Shown: piece after piece, positions 14,128 through 27,500 of the stretch
How the letters are laid out: each line of letters begins with the position of its first letter
Position numbering within the stretch: position 1 is the stretch's first letter
Origin: Saxidomus purpurata
Taxonomy: Eukaryota; Mollusca; Bivalvia; Venerida; Veneridae
Direction: 5' to 3'
Assembly: GCA_022818135.1 (NCBI GenBank)
Contig: JAFMSR010000015.1
Span: forward strand, 6,540,691-6,604,690
DNA length: 64,000 bases
Position numbers and translations under genes: made by a program
The notes under the pieces: model-generated
What the model was told of the DNA's origin: nothing
Database searches by the model: none
What the model saw: the letters and a program-made list of their open reading frames with translations, nothing else

Positions 14128-14289
14128 CAGCTTATTAATTGAACACCTAACAAATTGGGATTGCTTTAAAGTCGTGTTTGGTCTATAGACACAGTTTTCA
14201 TTGCTTCTTGTCTTCTAATTATGCTTTACTTATCATGTGTATTTTGTATCTTCTAAATTGCTTTAAACTTAGTGCTTTGTTCCAAGGAT

Positions 14290-14362
14290 CCATGGTGTAT
14301 GGCTTAGCGTGCTACATACTCTAGAGTGTCCTTTGGGTATTGGGTTTGACTCCTAACACATT
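14290..14362 (+). mobile_element. tRNA-like SINE head (candidate)
   Basis: TGGCTTAGCGTGCTAC resembles a polymerase III A box and GGGTTTGACTCC, about 40 bases downstream, resembles a B box, spaced as in a tRNA gene. No clover-leaf could be confirmed by eye and no 3' tail repeat was seen, so this is a candidate tRNA-derived SINE rather than a functional tRNA. Confidence 0.35.
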
Positions 14363-17300
14363 CAGAATTTCTAGAAGTGTTTAATATGAACGTTTTTTTT
14401 TAATACTGGAAGCAAAAAACCTGTTCCACTTCCAGTTTTTGAAGTTTTACATAATGTGAATTAATCAAATGTTGATTAAAGATGCCTGCTATATGTAAAT
14501 ATTATATTTAAAGGTCTTTAATGTAAGTTTGATTTAGCTGGCTTCATATGTTTTATTTCAGATGTTATGAATTAGCCACATTTCTATCAGTTTTACTGTT
14601 AACTCAATTTTTCCGACCTTTTACCTTCTGTTAAAATGACGGCAAATGAAACCATGTTTTGTAACATCACAAAATGGAATGAGATAGTATTGTTATAATA
14701 TATTTAACATAATGTAGTCGTGCCATGCTGCTTCGATAACATACATGTATATATAGTATTGATGATGATCTACATTTTATAGACAGACATTGTTGTGTTT
14801 TTCAAGAAGATGGAATTAAAATTAGATGCTGATTATAAAGTTGCGTCTTCATTTTCCTCGGGCACAAAAACCAGAAAAATAAATCGCTAATAAATGGGTG
14901 CACACATACTGCATGCTGCGTAATTACTGATAAATGAAGGAAACGATCTGATGTTGACATGCAAGAAACTGAGAAAACATTTAACCCTTACCCAACTAGA
15001 TTTCTAAAATGGACTCGTCAGTACCATTAGTTATTTAAGGGGGTGTCTTAAGAAATTTTATTGACTGAATAGCGAAGAGTACAGATCATGACCAAACTGC
15101 ATGAATATGTGTTTTACATCTTGAAAAAAAAAATTGCAGTGTGCAAGAAGCGTAACTCTGACTTGCCTTATTTCCAAACCTATTAAGGTATATATTAAAT
15201 AGGGATGTTCATCCCTCTCAGGCAATAACTCTAGCTTTAAAATAGAATTTTCACGGCTAGAATGTCAAGTTTTTTCCAGATGTCAGAATACGTATGTCTG
15301 TTTCAGTATAAACATAATGGTGGTATTCTAGCACAATCCTCCTGGGTTCTATATTATTTCAGAAATAAGTTTCCATAAATACCAGCAATTATGTTAGGTT
15401 AATTTCTATGCCAGTGATAAGGTCTGTCCGTCCCCCTGAGAACTGATTGGCAATATTACCGTTTATATATATAACAGTGTGAAGATCAACTTGGACAAAT
15501 GTTGTCTGGAGAATTAACAGAATCTGCTGAAATAAACTAAAACTTGTATAGTAACAGTGCATACAAAATATAGACAAAATGTAACATGTTAATGTAATAA
15601 ATGGTTATTCGTTCATCAATAAAATACTTAAACTATTGGCCAGCCTGAAGGTTTGAGTCCCAGCCATGAATCCTTCTTTCATACTTTACTGGCATGACTT
15701 ATCTAAAAACTAATGGTATGCAGTACAGAAAATGAAAGAAGTTAGCAGCTTCAAACATATAGATACTTTGTTTGTCATGTGGTATTTAGAAGATTTCAGG
15801 TCTGTAATTTGTATGAGTTGGAAAAAAATACAGGTGAGCATTAATTGATGCTACTTGTTTGCATGATTTTATTCTGTATTGAAATACAGCATAACACATC
15901 TTTCAAATTGTCTCTTTGTAAAGGTATTTTTTTATATTTTTTTTAATATCTTTTGTTTCGTAAGCAGCATTGTATATTTTCTGCTCAGATTTGGTACTTT
16001 ACTTATGATATGGGAGTATTGGGTGAATAATTATATTCATGGGATATAGTACATGGGAATAGTGTTCCTGATATAAATATCTGTTAGAACATTCTGAAAA
16101 AAGTGAAAATAAAGAATAGTTTTGCTGTTGAGAAGGGAAGTCAGCAAGTTGTATTGTTTGTCAGAAGCTTGTTGTCATGGTAACATTTTTTTACCAGTGT
16201 TCTGCTGTATTTTCATACAGGCTACATATTTTTGATAGATTTCTATTTTAAGGATTAGTGTTTATTGGTAGATTAATGTTGTATATTTTAGCCAATGAAA
16301 AATGTTATTAGATTCATTGTACACAGATTGTTGTTTCAATATAATGTTGCTCTTAAAATGCATGATTTTTCCACCCACTTCATTGTGACTGACTTTTTTA
16401 CCCACAAACACTTGTCTTCTTTGATTTGATTGGCCACTTTGTAAAACACATTAGTCTGATTGGATGTTCAACATCATGTGATTAATGTGACAGTTAGTTT
16501 CATTGGTCTTTTTTGTCACCTAGACCGTTTTGATTGGCTGACGAGATATGTGCTTTAACTATTGTATGTGTTGTACCAAAGTTAATGTAGTGAAATTTGC
16601 TCCAATTCAGTAGTATTTTGACAGATCTTGGCACTGTTGTTTATATGTGTATTTTGATATTTTATGCTCCTAAAGGAAGCCTGTATGATGTAGTAACTAA
16701 ACTGCTGTTTTATGGGCAAAATTATATGCGAATGTATAGTTTAAGTTACATTATATTTCATATAGTTTAAATTAGAACAGTTTGACAGTTTTAAAAGAGC
16801 AAGACTGGTACAAAGCCTGTTGTTTGCAGTCTGATACGTTTTGAGTTTAGGATAAATGCAGTCCAGTTAACATACGGGCAGTCCAGTTAACATAGGGATT
16901 GCATTTTACAGGCCAACATTCGTTTGCTGTATATTTCAATTCTTTAGTTAGAAATACCAAATAAAGACGAGTTATCTTTCTTTTATATGCAAAATATCAG
17001 AATGTATTTCGACACTGTACAGGCTCCTAGGCTGTTGCATACCCCTCCCCGTTACCATGACTACTGGTTTTGTATACAAACCCTTTAGTGTTACATTTGA
17101 GTTTTGTTTGTATCTACTATATTCTTATGACAGATTAAGTTTACTACTAGGTAATTCTATTATTTTTTGAGGAGATGTCATATGTTTTCATTTTGTGTTT
17201 CTTTAATTTTGGGATTTTGTAGATTTCCTTAACCTTGTTTTAGGCTACCCTATATATTTATTTTGTTTAACCTAATACATGTTTTTGTGTTTGGAAATTT

Positions 17301-17492
17301 ACTTTCATCTTATTTCAACATCATCTTCTTTTATCTAAGTGGTACTTAGGTTGTCAAAGTGTATTGATTTGTTAAATTTCCTATGTATATATTCTTGTCT
17401 TAACCTAATATTTTGACAGGAGCTTTCTCTCGTAAAGATTAAGAGTCTGTGAGTTAACTGACAAAGAAAAAGAGTTTGTTTAAATAGCAGTA

Positions 17493-17672
17493 CAGTAAAC
17501 TCTGTACGCCGGATAATATAACGAAAATCCAGATATAAGGAACAAATTTTCTCTGCCCGATTTTTTTTCTTTCTTTATTCTATATGAAAATATTATATGG
17601 ATATAACGAACTCCGCATATAAGGGACACATTTAAATGGTCCCAAGGAGTTCGTTATAAGCGGAGTTTACTG
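17493..17672. mobile_element. TA-flanked MITE, pogo/Tigger-like ends (family A, copy 2)
   Basis: It starts CAGTAAACTCTGTA and ends GCGGAGTTTACTG, with TA on both sides (17491-17492, 17673-17674). The internal sequence closely matches the copy at 37532: GATATAAGGAACAAATTTTC, then TATATGAAAATATTATATGG, then GGTCCCAAGGAGTTCGTTAT. Non-autonomous; it lies about 400 bases before the first FARP exon in the window. Confidence 0.8.
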
Positions 17673-18065
17673 TATTTGCACAAATGCAATTCTTGTATAT
17701 GTCTTTATTGAACAAGGAATATCAGATGGATACATTATGTAAATTGTACATGTTAAATTCCTGTTACCGTGTATAATGCTTTCATACTTTTGGCTCTATG
17801 GGTGATTTTTGTTGATTTAGTGTCATAGAAATACATTTTAATTGTTTTACATATTAATTAGAAACTGAAGATCGATGAAATTTTGTTATAAAGTAGTGCT
17901 GTGAAGCTGTGACCGTTAAAAAAATTGTTGCAACATTCAGTTGAAATTCAGTCAAATTTTTCACATCATTGTATCTGCCTGTCCTGTTATGTGATATATG
18001 ATTGTGTATGTTTTATTCACCACTGTTCTTAGCCAGTAATAGAGTATTTCACCTTAATGTTTCAG

Positions 18066-19868
18066 TGCCCGTCATAATACATAACAAAGCCCTTGCAGTG
18101 CCTCACCTGCTTGAACGAGGTGACAGGAAAGTCTCCGCTCCAGTGCTCGGGACATTTGAAGTCGAGCACACTGATCCCCATGAACTTGCGCGATCAGAGG
18201 AGATAGAAAACATTCCAGAAACTGTCGAGGAGGATGAAGAAAATGTGTCGTTTATCGCACACTCACCACAACAAGTGCATGAACCACCTGCGTGAGTCCT
18301 CATTCTATAAGAATCTTTCATTGGTTGCACGTGCAGATGGGAATATCTGGCTCGAGGGTAACTGTTTTTGGCCACCAAAACAGTTATCCGAGAGCCGGAT
18401 ATTCTCATCTGCACGTGATGTTTTTCTTGCATACCATTTTCTACTCAAAGTAGCAGAAATGAATAAAATAATGACATATTTACGCACTATTTTCTTATAG
18501 CAGTGTATGCATTTACACATTCATTCATAAAAGTAGTTTGTTCTGACATCATTAAGTCGTCTTTCACCAGAGGGCGTAAGATGAGATTTTCCAGCTCTGG
18601 TACAAACTGCAGATACTGCGATCTGGTATGCAAGAATTTTCCATCCTCAACTCACTTTTTTTTAACCCAATTCTGTTAAATTAAGTGTTGCATATAAAAC
18701 AAGCTTTTGCGCAGTAAATAGTACTGTACTACAGCTAACACAATGTTTTGGATAATGCTATATTTATACTGTAAATGTAAATGACAAAATCTTATCCAAG
18801 ACTTGCAAGCTTATACAAAGATTTAAACTTCTTTTCACGAACCAACGCAGCACTGTTTCAGTATCGGTTGTGTGCTCAGTCAATATTTTAAAACTTTTGA
18901 TGATTCTGCATTTATGTTGTTGATATTGGAAAATTGGCTTGAAAAACATAATGTTTGTACAATTTTAGCACCATAGTTTTAAATGATAATAGGACTGATA
19001 GGTTGATGAATGGACATCATCACTCACAAACAACCCCGGTGATCACAACAGACGTTGATGATGTGGAAGACACTGATGACGAGATGTACAAGTCTCCAAC
19101 GCAAGCCGAGATAGTTGAAGTGAAGGAGTCGACGATCGAAATGTCCGGTGACTACTATCCACCCCCTCCACCACCGTTACCACTATCTCCAGGATCAGGT
19201 CATTCAACGCCTAGAAAGGACATGAGGTAATTTTAATCATTCAGCCATGTTTTTGATTAAAAATTTATGTATAACGTTGAAATTGACGCCATTACAAAGA
19301 TGAGCAGCTGTACTTGCACAGTTTATTAACATATAAGAGAGAAACTCCTGCTGTCTCAAGATTTATGTTGGGAAAATACAGAGCGCAGCTGAATTTGTAG
19401 AACTGATCTCTAGTGAGCAGTTGTGCATGTGTACCACTTAATTGATATTTGATCATAATGATTATTTTACTATTGATGCACCTGAGTGTATTTGAACACT
19501 TATTTGATGTATTATACAGTAGTTTCATACAAATGGTTGTTGCAAGCCTTCAAACATTTTTAATTGTGATGGATTTTAAACTCTAACAGCACCGCTAAAG
19601 TCATAGAATTAATATGACACAATTTTAAGCATTATCAGTGAAATTGAGTTTTGAGCCTTAAATAAGCATTTTGCCTCAGTCAGTATAGCCCCATTCTGGT
19701 GTTTGTCACAAATCTAGTACCTGGCAAATCCATGCTAGTATTATACTATTTCTTGATCAATCTGTACATTGTAGGTCATCAGCCAGTGGTTTGAACAGCA
19801 ATATAAGTACCCTGTCTGAGACTAGAACAGAGGGGTCAGAGGACGGGGACAGAAGGAAGAGTACAAAG
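18066..19868 (+). CDS. FARP: FARP linker exons between FERM-FA and DH
   Basis: Three exons (18066-18291, 18969-19226, 19775-19868) encode about 190 residues of acidic, low-complexity linker. They include a DVDDVEDTDDE stretch, a polyproline run YYPPPPPPLPLSP that could bind SH3 or EVH1 domains, and a Ser-rich end before the DH domain. The junctions complete codons correctly (GC+C, AG+G, then phase 0). The sequence is poorly conserved against vertebrate FARP linkers; assignment rests on splicing and on the next exon. For exon 18066 an alternative acceptor, TTCTTAG at 18026-18032, would add 11 residues. Confidence 0.85.
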
Positions 19869-21475
19869 GTAACACCAGTACTCTGATACAGTCCAACCTC
19901 TCTAAACAACACCTCCGAAGAGCAAAAATCTCTCTACAAATACAGATGTTTTATTTCCCAAAGCAGTTTTATCTGAATAAATTAACCTCCCTAGAGCAAC
20001 AACCTCTCCTCAACAAACAAAAATTGATATTCCCTTTGGTGTTGTTGTAGAGAGGTTTGACTGTATATTACATGTAGTTCTTGTACACATGTAAACAGTG
20101 ACATGGCTAAAGTTTATGATTGAAGTGATTAGAGTACAAGACAGAACCTATGTGCTGAGCAAGTCAATATTTCTGTGATTGAAGATCTTTGTGTATTTAA
20201 ATTTCAGTTATGAATATAGAAGCTTAGTAGAAATGATAGGGATTATCTAGAATCTTGTATTCGATAATCTTTCTTAAACACATCATCCAGAGGATGGGTC
20301 GGTTGTTTCGGTGTCCAGTACGGTCCGGAATTGTTGACTTGCATAGACAATAGCAGTGACAAATACTTCAGAGTTTTTATGGGTCAAGTCCCGTTGCTAA
20401 CAGCAGCTGTTTGTTTCAGAGATAAAGATTCTTAATGTTAGTTGTCTCCCTTTGATACTTGAATTGAGGGAATTGTCAGTTAATGTTGACAGCAGTAACG
20501 TTTCAATCTGATGCCGAACTGTTTGATAAAAGGTTGCAAGTTTAAATCCTAGCAAGCTCTTTAGCTGTTTTCTTAGCTGTGAAGGATATTTTGACATACC
20601 TCTAAGCAATTTAACGCTCTTTAAGGACAAGTTGTTTCAAAGTAATTGATGTGTAAGTTCCTATGATAATTATTGCAGCGTTACCCGGTTGACAAGGCCT
20701 ACTACATCGCAAAGGAGTTATTGATGACGGAGAGAACATACAAGAAAGACCTTGAAGTCATAACAGTGGTAATTGTTTTACAAATTGTATTAAATGATTT
20801 ACGTGTGTGTTATATAACAGTATTAATTATAATTCTAATATGCCTATGGTATATTTCTATAGTCAATTCGAGTGCATTAATATGATTAAAGCACTCGGAA
20901 AAGTAGCGGAGTTTCGGACATGGAAGTAGCTCCCCCCGCCCCCCCCCCCACCCCCTCCTTTCTAATTTACCCCTCCCCCCGCACAAAAAAAATATAGAAA
21001 TGGAAATAATATCAGTATAAATACATCAGTCGCATGAAAAGGATTTGTTTAAGAACCTTTAATATTATTTTTGATTGCGTAAAGTAAGCCTTAGAATACC
21101 CCTCACCTTGTTTTCCTTAAAAAAACCAAGAATTCAGGATTAACAGTCATACAATGTTTTGATTCCGGGAGACAAAACTATGACATGAAACGCTTAACGC
21201 CATCACTGGCCATTACTCCCCCTCAAACCCCCCCCCCCCAAAACGTTGTCAGTCCAAATTAGCGGTCCGCTTTTAAACCCCTTGGCTGCTTTGTTAGGTC
21301 GAATCGAAGTCTTCTGTATAATGTCAGTCAGGTTTTCTTTTTTTTGTTTTTTGTATTAGATGATTAACTAAAATAGTTTGTATATATGTTATGTTTGATT
21401 CTTGAATGGTTGAATAGGAGGAATCCACCTACCTTATCTGTTATACTTTTCACCACATTACCTCCTAACTAAAAA

Positions 21476-21507
<32 letters not shown>

Positions 21508-24500
21508 CCCCCCCCCCCGAAAAATCTATGGCTTGGAGTGCTTTCAAAATTGAAGCATTTCCCGTCGGTTATGTGCCTGCGTAATAATTCCATTTGGGCT
21601 CCCCCCCCCGAATTACTCCGCCAGGCACTCACCTCCGAGAATGCTTCATTACCCCCTAATTAAGGATGTCCTGAAAAATTGACAGCCACTGCCGGGATTC
21701 GAACGGCGGGTCTGTGGATTACTGTGTCTTTTATTAGTATAAATCTGCATACCCAGGTCCAGATTCCATTAATACTTCAGTATAAACAATGGAAGACTTG
21801 GTGTCATTCTTTGAATTAATGCAGATTTGTATTTTTACCCTTTTGTCAAGTGTAGACCATGGTTATATTATATACATGCTTATCATGGTTTGCACTGTTG
21901 AATTGAGTGTTTGAACATTGATCATTGTTACCATATACCTGATGAACTAGAAGTGTCCATGCTTATGATGATCTTCACAGTGGATTGTATGAGATACGAG
22001 ACATTAGTGCAGGTGTTATGAGTATGACAATACATATTTGTTTTGTTTTTTTTATGAAAGAATATGAGCTGATGAATTTTGTTTAAATTTTGCACTTTCT
22101 TATTTCAGTGGTTTAAGAATGCAGTAAAGGTTGGAGATATGATTCCGGACTTCCTGACAGATCTGTTCAAATACCTTGATCCAATATACAGTTTCCACCT
22201 GAGCTTCCTCAAGGAGATTGAACACCGTCTTACACTATGGGAGGGAAAGTCTAACGCACATTTGAATGGTGATTACCAGCGTATTGGTGACATTATGGTC
22301 AACTCCTTCCTCACCTCACTGGGGGTATGTTCTTACATGTTTTACTGATGAGCTCCTCATGTAAAAAAAGTATGTAATAAGGTACTTCTGTGGTCATTTG
22401 TTTTTTTCAAGAGTACAGAAATGCCATGTTGCCGTGTTACAGAATGTTGAACAATTTATTATATTTTAACTGGACTTGTTAGAACTGGTGTTTGGCTTGT
22501 GGTCTTAGGTTTGAACCCCTACAGAATCTCAGTTTTACAATCGATTGTAAATAACAAGATTGTATTGATCTTGCCCTGTATCATAGTTACTTGAAGAATG
22601 GTCTAATGTGGTTTTTAGCAACAATTATACATTTTGAACTATATTTTACAGCTGTACATAACTGTATTTAATAGTTTTACATAAACTATATTCCATAGTT
22701 TTGCAAGAACTTTATTTTACAGTCTTACAGTAACTCTACTTTTCAGTCTTATTTCAACTACCTTTTACAGTCTTGTTTTAACTTTATTTTACAGTCTTGT
22801 TTAAACTATATTTTACAGTCTTGCATTAACTGTATTTTCCAGTCTTACATGAACTGTATTTTACAGTTTTACATGAACAATATTTTTCAGCCTTACATGA
22901 ACTACCTTGAGAAGCAGGATGATATACTAGTCGAGTTAGAGAAGGCACAGAAAACAAACAAGGAGTTTGACTACCTCTACAAAGATTTTGAATCACAGAA
23001 AGTGTGTTATCTCCCCTTGAATACTTTTCTTCTCAAGCCTGGTCAGAGACTACTACATTATAAACTTCTCCTGGAAAGTAAGTGAACTAAGATTTTATGC
23101 TAAGTATAGAATTTAAGGTCAAGTTGGTTTTCCCTTAGTTCATTGTAAGGATTTAGCTAGGTTGTCTAGGTTGAGTTCTTATGGTTCCAGACATGGAAGC
23201 CGTAGTTGCCTCATGTAGCTGGAGGGCAGTATGCGCGAGCCTTACACCTTGTCTGTATTTGTTTTGTGAGAAGCGCAATATGTGGCCTTGTACTTTTCTT
23301 TGTCAGCAGAAATTTATGTGTTAATTGAAGCACTGATGTTAAGCTGGTTTAAAAAAAACAAGATATGGAATCTATTCTAAAAGTCGGTGTTTTTACATTT
23401 TATGAAAGATTTTTTATACGCTTAATATAGGGTTAACATTTACTAAGATATAGTGATGAATAGTATGCATGAAATGATTTATGTTTTAATAAAAGAGGGT
23501 TTTTATCTCACAAAAATTCTCTGTTTCTGGAGGTATGTCACAGATTTGAACCTTGTTTCAGCCATTTTCAGAGGCGGGCAGTTTACCTAACCATGATGAT
23601 CCCTCCTTGGAAGAACCAGTACTAGATTCCAATCCTCTGCAACAAACTGCCAACGTTCTCACATGAGACATGGTCCATAGTATTGTCCATTGCATTTTCC
23701 GTGTCTGAACTTGAAAACTACTGGTTGGAATTCAATACAACTTCTTCAGCTGATAAAGTGGTCTTTCTTACTTAAATGTTGTATGCAAAGTAGTAGTCAG
23801 TCTTATTACCAGATTGTACACATGTATTATACATGATAAAACTATATCTTACAGGACTAACAAGGCATTATTCCAAGGCACATCCTGATTATATGGACTG
23901 CCATGGTAAGCTTTTACTTTTAGCTAAGTGTACTTTTATTTATTGCAGTTTATTCTCTTGACTGATTGTTATATAATGTAATAATGTAAATACGTAATGT
24001 TGATATCAAATCACCATTTAGAATGTTTCCAGGAAAATGCAGTATTGATGTAAAGTTGGCTGTGTGTTATTTGTCAATCAGAGTGCTTGTGAATTCTGTA
24101 ATTCATATTACACAAAACTAAATGTCGAGCAGTTAAAATGCTGCAAAATGCCAAGACACAAAGCTGCTAACTCATCAAAAGAAAAGGTCATGGTCTTCTG
24201 ATGAGATAGCATCATGTGTGTGTTGTTTTATTGGCATTTTCCTAATGTAGAAAATTACCCCTGGTCGCAAGTTAATTGGCATGTAGGTATGCATCATGCA
24301 TTGTTGTTAGGACAGTTTCTGTTGATAATCACTAGAAGTTGGATGTCTTCCTTAAAAAGGTGCTCCATTTTGATTTTTCTCTTACGAGAATCAGTTGATA
24401 AATAGTACATATACAAAGTGTTTGCAAGAACATGGTTGCTGTCACCTTACCATGCTGTGTTTCTAAAATGGACTGGTCTATCTTAAAGGTTAGACAGTAC

Positions 24501-27500
24501 CCATTCTTGTTCATAGAACCAATAGAAATAGTTTCTAACTGAATAGCAAACAGTGTAGATCATGATCAGACAGCATAAGATGTGTAGAGAGATCATGAAG
24601 TACACTGGATATGTACACAGAAGTATCTTTCTCCATCAAGTTAACAACCAAAAATTTAAGACAATCTTTGTAGTCATTTATTACCCAGCTTCTGACCCTA
24701 GCTTTGTAAACAAAAGTATAAACAAACAGTTTGTCAAAGGAGGCATTAATTGTTCATGTGATATTCCTTGAAAATGCTTTTGTAAAATGTTGAAGATTTT
24801 CATTTTAAGACCTCTGTATATAGCTTTGTCCTAAAACATTACACTCTACTTACAGCAACACTATCGAAGCTGACTGAACTTGCCCAGACGTTCCGATCTC
24901 AGAGGAAGTGTATGGTGAGTGACATTTTACAACTCGTAAAATACCTATCAATTATTCATTGGCAATTCTGTTAGCAGACTCTATAAGTGTTGCATGTACT
25001 GCATAAATTGTGCAAGTGTTAGAGAATCGTGGTAGGCTTAAGGCGTTGTAATTCTGGTTCATTCGTCTGTCTGGCAGCACCGTTGGAGAGATATAAAATG
25101 CCTAAACTTCATTTAGGTCTCAGTCTGTATTCAGATTAAGTACTTAAGACTGGTAGCAAGTTTTATATTTGAATCATAGTGCTGTAAAAATCCAATTTCT
25201 AAAGTTAAATGGCTACCCCCTGTTTATCAATAATTACATGACATGCGACATACTCTTTTTAGCTCACCTGGCTTTTCCAGGTTGAGCTTTTCTAATGGAT
25301 GATTGTCCATTCCGTGCAGAACTCTAGTTGCTATGGCAAAAAATAGGAAACTTTAAACTTTACAAATCTTCTTCTCTGACACCACAATTGCCTATAGCTT
25401 AGATATTTGACATGTAGCATTGTCTAGTGGACCTCTACCAAGATTGTTCAAATTATAAGCCCTGGGTCAAAATTGAACCCGCCTGGTGGTCACTAGGTTT
25501 TACATAGGCTTACATAGGAAAATCTATAAAAATCTTCTCTGAAACCATAGGGCCTAGAGCTGAGATATTTGGCATGTAGCATTGCCTAGTGGACGTCTAC
25601 CAAGTTTGTTCAAATCATGACCCCTGGGTCAAAACTGACCTAGCCCAGGGGGTTCTCTTGATTTTACATAGGAAAAACGTTAAACGTCTCCTTCTCTGAA
25701 CCACAAGGCCTAGAACTTAGATTGTTCAAATCATGACTCCCCGTTGAAAATTAGCCCTTCCTTGGAGGGGGGGGGCACTTGATTTCGCATTGGCTTACAT
25801 AGTGGACCTCTATGAATTATGTTTAAGTCATGACCCCTTGTATTATTGGCAATTGATATACAGATGAGCGATATAGGGCCATCGTGGCTGTCTTGTCATG
25901 ATATACATGTAGGGTAACAAAAGAGTTCTTGGAATTTCTTTTACTAAAGTAATGATTTTCATTCCGCTATAAAGGCAATGCATTTTTAAAAAAGTAGTAA
26001 AATCCAATACAAAGCATTGATTTTACTCTCTTATGTCAGTTCTGGTTTAAAATCCACTGCAGAGAAAGAATGTTGCATATTCACTTTCAATAAAAAAAGC
26101 CTGTAAACAAAGACCTTGACATAGGCTTGCCATGGGTGGTATTTCTTTTGAATTTAATTAGAAATAAGGCAAGTTTCTAGCTCCGTAGATGATTTTTTTA
26201 TCAGCTACATGTATAAAAAATGACTTTTGAAGTGAAAAAGAAAAGTATACATGTGTAAGATTGTTTGTACATGATATGTCTTACTCAACGTCTTGTATCT
26301 TAATTAAGCCAATTACCTGCATACAGATTCTTAACGCTAATGAAAAGAAGCTAAACGTTTAATGAACATGGCTGTTAATTGAACAGACTTGTTAATTAGC
26401 TTGTTCCATTGTTTTTGCGCCATTTTGAAAGCATGCAGATGTTGCCATAAGTCTGAACTGTTTTATTTCCAGGAGAATCTGCAGAAACTGATGGAGTTAC
26501 AGAGAGATTTGGTTGGCCTGGATACCATTGTGCATCCTGATAGGGTAGGGTATCCTTTTGATTGAAAGCAAACTTAATAAGTATATGTATTATGTATACT
26601 TGACTTTGTAGTTGTTTTTCATTGGCAGAACAGCTTTTGAAATTATACAATCATGTATTCTCGGAGATCAGGTTTTTGAGGATTTTTGATAAAAAAAAAA
26701 TTTTGCCACATTTTATGTTAACAGAAGAGTTCAGGCTAGATTCTAGACAAATGACTGGACACAGAGCACACCTTGTGCAATAGCCGGAAAATAGGAGGTC
26801 GTTGTTTCCAAGATACAACAGTTATTGACTGTCATCAAATCCTTAGAAGTACATATACATCTCTGTGAGGAAAAAATGAGTCATTGATCAGTATCCAACT
26901 TACATGACTTAGCAGTCGTTTTAAAGCCAATATTGAAGCGTTGAAATAGAAACTTTCTCAGTGTAATAAATTTACCAAAGTGACATAATGGGTTACGTTG
27001 ATTGTATGATGAAACATTTCTCACAAGCTCCTTCACTCATTCATCAAGCTCAAGGTTAATAAAAGAGAAAGTGACAAGTCTCAGCAGGTGTCTGGGCTAC
27101 CAAGTTACAGTAACTGATTGATCTTGACTGGTTTTATATTTTCAGGAGTTCATTCGGGAAGGTTGTCTACAGAAGTTTTCTAGAAAAGGTTATCAACAAC
27201 GAATGTTCTTCTTGGTAAGTGTTGGTTCTCTAAGTCCATTAATTTTACCATGGTTGTTAGATGTATGCCAATTTTGTATAGAACAATTGAGAAAAGATTC
27301 AACCTGTAATCTTTTACTCTATTCCCCCACCCCCATACCAACCCTGTATGTATTAAAGCTGCTAGTTCTTAGTTGCAAAACATTTTTTTGAAGAAACAGC
27401 TGATAAAAAGGTGTTGCATTGACATGACTATTTGGACAGTCTGTGAAGAACTGAAATCTCCCAATTATTGTCAATATCTCACCAGGAAGTAACATCTATG

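Larger units (their letters stand above)
8206..18032. other. Noncoding DNA between the giant exon and the first FARP exon in the window
   Basis: No exon of a FERM domain or any other family was recognised on either strand. The stretch holds two TA-flanked MITEs (13408-13581, 17493-17672), a foldback element (10968-11106), a G-rich direct repeat (13971-14127), a tRNA-like SINE candidate (about 14290-14362), another weak B-box-like stretch at about 15650, and a 20-bp unit repeated twice at about 16860-16900. Otherwise it is AT-rich DNA, probably intronic. Confidence 0.5.

Noticed and set aside
15640..15690. tRNA or SINE B box (GGTTTGAGTCCC)
   Set aside because: No A box at the right distance and no clover-leaf; too weak to list.
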